A DNA stretch of 64,000 bases, taken from Microvirga sp. KLBC 81 (GTDB taxonomy: Bacteria; Pseudomonadota; Alphaproteobacteria; Rhizobiales; Beijerinckiaceae). The stretch lies in contig NZ_QDAH01000016.1 of the NCBI RefSeq assembly GCF_003075415.1, positions 23,235 through 87,234 on the forward strand, in the 5' to 3' direction. Both the position numbers and the translations under genes were made by a program. The notes beneath the pieces are model-generated. The model had not been told where the DNA came from, searched no databases, and worked only from the letters and a program-made list of their open reading frames with translations. Below are positions 60,979 through 64,000 of this stretch, one piece after another; position 1 is the stretch's first letter; every line of letters begins with the position of its first letter.

Positions 60979-61656
60979 TGGGGGCGAGGACAAACTTCGA
61001 AGAGTGAATGTCCTCAGCTGATCTGGTGCCTGCTTAGCTCAGGGCTGTCGTTAAAACAAAGCAAACGCTGCGCCTCAAAGGGCTTGAACAGGATCATCAG
61101 GGCCACCCGTCGAGCGCTCAGGTCCACCTCGGCGCCAATGGGAGCCTTAGGATCACACTCGCTGTGTGCCCCTGAAGAGCTTTGGAGCTACGGTCATCAT
61201 ATTGTGACTTGTCCAGGTTAATGGAACGGGGCTGCCGATCCAGCAAGCTCCACCATCAAATTGCGGAAAGGTTTTCTTTCGTTCGCTTTCCGACAGAAAG
61301 TCATTCGCGTTTGAGCGATGAATTAAAAACCCATTCCCGTTGACGGAGCCATGAGGCCAAGCCACTTTCTCAGGGTCTCAGAACCCGATCTGGCATTCGA
61401 GACCGCGGTGATTTGAAGTGAGCAGCTTGCGCCGCGAAACCAAACGCTAAAGCGTCACGATGCGTCGCATGCGCCTCGTGATCCCATCGAAGGGTTGCGA
61501 TCATGATTGTTGCTCTGCTGAACTTCGCCTTGCATCGAATGGTGCGTCGGGCTCGCGGCACCCGGAGCTGGTGTCGCCACTATTAAACAGCCTTTTCCCG
61601 TCCTTGAGACAACCGCATCCTTGCCAACCCAGCGTTGGCGGCAGGGGGCTTCTGTC
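60979..61656. other. No gene recognised
   Basis: About 680 bp. Short frames on the minus strand (for example 61153-61365) have no family resemblance or ribosome-binding site. No terminator with a T-run was found directly after ssuB2. Confidence 0.4.
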
Positions 61657-61842
61657 ATGCCACATACCACTCACGTTATTGAAGTCGGAGACGTTACCGC
61701 CGGCATCGTTGTCGCCGTCGAAGGCGGCTTCCGGTTCTTCGCCGCCGGCTTCGCCTTCAAGTCCCTCGATCTGACCGTCTTTGCCTCGATCGAGGAGGCC
61801 AGCCGGGCGGCGCGTAAAAAACTCACCCGGCGTCGTCGCTGA
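61657..61842 (+). CDS. Small protein, unknown function (61 aa)
   Basis: MPHTTHVIEVGDVTAGIVVA continues with a hydrophobic beta/alpha stretch (FRFFAAGFAFKSLDLTVFAS) and a basic helix (ASRAARKKLTRRRR). GGCAGGGGG lies upstream of ATG 61657. It resembles short conserved proteins common in Methylobacteriaceae, but I cannot name the family. Confidence 0.5.
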   Translation: MPHTTHVIEVGDVTAGIVVAVEGGFRFFAAGFAFKSLDLTVFASIEEASRAARKKLTRRRR

Positions 61843-61861
61843 ACAACCCTGCAAGGTTAAC

Positions 61862-61987
61862 ATGAACCCCAAAACGCTCCTGGTGACGGTCGTTGCCGTC
61901 GCGACAGCGCTGTTCGTCTCGGCCTTCCGCGTGCAGGCTGCCAATGAAGGCCCTCTCGTGACCACGGAGCGACCCGGAAGGAGGTAA
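61862..61987 (+). CDS. Possible small exported peptide (41 aa)
   Basis: ATG 61862, 19 bp after the previous stop, with AAGG upstream. The first 24 residues look like a signal peptide (TLLVTVVAVATALFVSAFRV then QAAN), leaving a mature part of about 17 residues. Function unknown. Confidence 0.4.
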   Translation: MNPKTLLVTVVAVATALFVSAFRVQAANEGPLVTTERPGRR

Positions 61988-62703
61988 CGTAGCGGCCTGT
62001 TCGCTGTCTGAGCCAAGATCCGCCAAGCCGGTCAAGATCCATGCCGCTCGCCATCATTGCATCCCCAGGCAGCGGCGCAGAGGGACAAACTGGGCCGATC
62101 ATGACGCTGCCTGCGCCAGCGGAGAAGCCTCACAGTGCGGTTCTCCGAGGAGGCGACTGCCGCATGGCAGGCCGAACCCTCGCGACGGGCAGGATGATCG
62201 CCTCATCGAGATAGCTCAGTACGGGGAGACGTCCGGGATGAGGTCGACGAGGCTGAGACATCGGCGGCAGTTGCCGCCGCTGCAGCCTTCACAGACTCCG
62301 GCACCGGCGGTCTCCGGCGGCAGGGGAGAGGGCAATGACATCCTTGTAGATAGCGCGCCCAATCCGTCAGCCGGGCCCCGATCCTTATCCCTTGCCCTTT
62401 CCTGAGATATGTTGTTCTCATCCGAAGTGCTGGCTACTTCGCTGAACCCAGTGGTAAAATGGTTCGAACATCGTTGTATTCTCGTTTTATTGCGAAACTA
62501 ATATTGTCATTTTTCAAAATCAAACCAGTCGAACATTCTGCATTTTAGTCGACAATACTAATATTTACGATGTAAATATTTACGAGGCATAGAATTTCAA
62601 TTAGAAACCCTAGGCAGGGTGCTGACTGCTACACCCTGCTTCACGTTGATACTTGTGACCCTGCGCGTCCACTCACGTGGCGCGCATACCAAGGAGACGA
62701 GAC
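61988..62703. other. Non-coding; AT-rich leader of the RTX gene
   Basis: No supported gene. From about 62430 to 62620 the sequence is markedly AT-rich, including a repeated TATTTACGA/TAAATATTTACGA motif near 62565-62584. This looks like a promoter or regulator-binding zone for the RTX gene at 62704. Confidence 0.45.
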
Positions 62704-63384
62704 ATGGCGACGATTGGAGGCGGGGCATACGGTGATGTCCTGCACGGCACTGCCACTGCCGACGTGGTGTTTGGGCACGGCGGTGATGACCTGATCTTCG
62801 GCGGAGGAGGGGGCGACGCTCTCTCCGGCGACGAAGGCCAGGACGTCATCTTTGGCGGGAGCGGAGATGACTGGATGTCCGGCGGCTCTGGCGACGACTG
62901 GCTGTCTGGCGGCGAGGGAGCTGACGTCCAGGACGGCAACGACGGCAATGACGGTCTGTTCGGCGGCAACGACGATGACGTTCAACTCGGCGGCGCTGGC
63001 GACGACGACCTCCGCGGCGGCCATGGCAACGACATCCAACTCGGTGGCGGCGGACATGACATCATTGAAGGTGGTTCCGGTGACGATCTGATGCAGGGCG
63101 GCGTTGGCAGCGACATCCTGCGCGGCGGCGCCGGAGATGACATCCTGGATGGCGGCGGCGGCAACGATGTCGTGCTAGACTTCAAGGCCGGTCAGGACCT
63201 CCTGCAGATCTCGAAAGGGATCAACGGCACCGATATTGCCACTGCCGACGATCTTGCGAGCCGCGTTCAGCAGGTCGGCCACAACACGGTGGTCGATCTC
63301 GGCAACGGCGACAGCATCACTCTGGTGAATGTCAACGCCGACGACGTTCACACCAGCCCGGGCGATTATTTCGTCGTCCACTAG
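62704..63384 (+). CDS. RTX calcium-binding repeat protein (226 aa)
   Basis: Almost the whole protein consists of glycine/aspartate nonapeptides of the GGxGxDxUx type (for example GHGGDDLIFGGGGGDALSG, GGSGDDLMQGG, GGAGDDILDGG) from about residue 10 to 155. These form a calcium-binding beta-roll. The last 70 residues (VVLDFKAGQDLLQISKGING and on) match the C-terminal end of RTX proteins that carries the type I secretion signal. No enzymatic domain is present and no type I transporter is in the window. AAGGAG precedes ATG 62704. Probably a secreted surface or matrix protein. Confidence 0.92.
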   Translation: MATIGGGAYGDVLHGTATADVVFGHGGDDLIFGGGGGDALSGDEGQDVIFGGSGDDWMSGGSGDDWLSGGEGADVQDGNDGNDGLFGGNDDDVQLGGAGDDDLRGGHGNDIQLGGGGHDIIEGGSGDDLMQGGVGSDILRGGAGDDILDGGGGNDVVLDFKAGQDLLQISKGINGTDIATADDLASRVQQVGHNTVVDLGNGDSITLVNVNADDVHTSPGDYFVVH

Positions 63385-63392
63385 CCGCAAAC

Positions 63393-63421
63393 GGGTGCTG
63401 CGGACACCAGCCGCAGCACCC
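63393..63421 (+). terminator. Stem-loop after the RTX gene
   Basis: A perfect 11-bp stem GGGTGCTGCGG/CCGCAGCACCC with a 7-nt loop, 8 bp after the stop. No T-run follows, so it may stabilise the mRNA end rather than terminate alone. Confidence 0.6.
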
Positions 63422-63471
63422 ATCCCTGAGATATCGCCAAGCGGTCAACGACCTGTCGCCCAGGGCTGGTG

Positions 63472-63720
63472 ATGCGCTGCCACTTCGACCTCGTAAACGA
63501 GCAAGAGATCGTTCCGGACGATATGGTTGTTGAAGCCCCGGATCTTAAGACCACAAAGGCGGAAGCGCACAAGGCCATCAGTGAGTTGCGATGGGAATAT
63601 GACGGGGCCGCCGAGGACTGGGCTGGGTAGCGGCCGAATATCGGTGGTCCCGAAGGAACTCGTCTTTTCTTGTATCCTCTCACCAAGGCCTGTGTTGAGA
63701 GCGGCTCCAGTGCCCCGCGT
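63472..63720 (+). pseudogene. DUF6894-like small gene with in-frame TAG
   Basis: ATG 63472 reads MRCHFDLVNEQEIVPDDMVV and KTTKAEAHKAISELRWEYDG, then EDWAG before TAG (63628-63630). The same frame continues RPNIGGPEGTRLFSCIL, which resembles the last strands of DUF6894 proteins. At this position relatives have tryptophan (TGG), so one G-to-A change may have made the stop. As it stands the product is 52 aa. Confidence 0.5.
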
Positions 63721-63926
63721 CGCCCGCGATGGCAGTCCTCCGGGATCTTCAAAGCGATCGAACCCCCGCGCCTATTGGGATCATCAGCGCGGACCGAAAG
63801 ATAATGGAGCAGGATACGGTGGCGCGAGCGGACGCATGGATGTTGTGCGGCACATGATCCATCACGCAAACGCCCGCTCTTCAGCGGGCGTCGACGCGCG
63901 CTGTGGTGCCGCACGATGTTAGACCG

Positions 63927-64000
63927 CTATCGCCGGCGAGCGATGCGGTCGATCTGGAAGCGCCTGATGCCGAGGTCATCGAGTTCCCGATCGGAGAGCC
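63927..64000 (-). CDS. DUF1127-type protein, C-terminal part (runs off the window)
   Basis: The minus strand ends in LSDRELDDLGIRRFQIDRIA followed by RRR and a TAG stop at 63927-63929. This is the conserved C-terminal helix pattern of DUF1127 (YjiS-like) small proteins. The start lies beyond base 64000. Confidence 0.75.
   Translation of the reverse strand, partial: LSDRELDDLGIRRFQIDRIARRR

Noticed and set aside
62704..63384. Tandem repeats as a CRISPR array
   Set aside because: The periodicity is 27 bp or multiples of 9 codons within one open frame and encodes RTX nonapeptides; no spacers or cas genes. I saw no CRISPR array in the window.

Overview
The window looks like a GC-rich alphaproteobacterial chromosome, most likely Hyphomicrobiales and perhaps Methylobacteriaceae (Microvirga/Methylobacterium-like). 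The basis is GC-rich coding sequence, the gene families present (two DUF6894-type small proteins, two DUF1127 proteins, an IhfA-type nucleoid protein) and a tRNA-Ile(CAT) of alphaproteobacterial type. The genus is inference.

Layout. (1) 0.5-11 kb: reductive sulfate assimilation and sulfhydrylation. cysG-cysI-cysJ and an Lrp-type regulator lie on the minus strand; cysH-cysD-cysN-metZ lie on the plus strand. CysH has the four-cysteine iron-sulfur pattern of APS reductases, and CysN has no APS-kinase domain but carries a DUF2061 membrane domain at its C-terminus. The route is therefore probably sulfate > APS > sulfite > sulfide > homocysteine. (2) 11-14 kb: a KdsB-like cytidylyltransferase, a small cysteine-bearing protein and an XRE/ImmA pair. 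(3) 14-20.6 kb: a frameshifted sulfurtransferase, OsmC and 1-Cys peroxiredoxin genes (minus), divergent from the sulfate ABC transporter sbp-cysT-cysW-cysA (plus). (4) 20.9-27.7 kb: tRNA-Ile(CAT), small genes, an EamA transporter, ihfA, a DUF6894 protein and a membrane diguanylate cyclase.

(5) 27.7-45.9 kb: an accessory region that looks like a genomic island. It holds an AbiE type IV toxin-antitoxin pair, arsR-arsC-acr3, a zinc-hook ATPase broken by an in-frame TAA, a second ars block (arsR, a DUF1127 protein and a flavoprotein with cysteine-rich tails, an MFS exporter), a Cap4/DUF4297 nuclease plus SMC-like ATPase pair resembling Lamassu, a TnsA-like / DUF6634-like / AAA-M41 protease cluster, and a tyrosine integrase 68 bp from the 3' half of a tRNA-Gln gene. 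(6) 45.9-48.2 kb: IS debris (IS6 fragment, possible IS21-like ends, a perfect 19-bp hairpin) and an IS110 transposase.

(7) 48.3-61 kb: two sulfonate/organosulfur uptake and desulfonation clusters. The first (FMN reductase, FMN-dependent monooxygenase, ABC transporter) is intact. The second has an intact transporter but a frameshifted, truncated monooxygenase. Between them lie a flavin reductase, a hydrolase, a decayed flavin reductase and an Rrf2-family regulator. (8) 61.6-64 kb: small proteins, an RTX calcium-binding protein, a DUF6894-like gene with an in-frame stop, and the end of a DUF1127 gene running off the window.

Regulation ties the sulfur genes together. A palindrome of the form GTTCTTTTTAAAGAAC, or close variants, lies upstream of cysJIG, cysH, the peroxiredoxin/OsmC operon, sbp and the second sulfonate cluster, often directly after a -35-like hexamer. 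A different 24-bp dyad lies in front of both sulfonate operons, flanking the Rrf2 gene. Several genes carry single frameshifts or stops; without reads I cannot tell true decay from assembly error.
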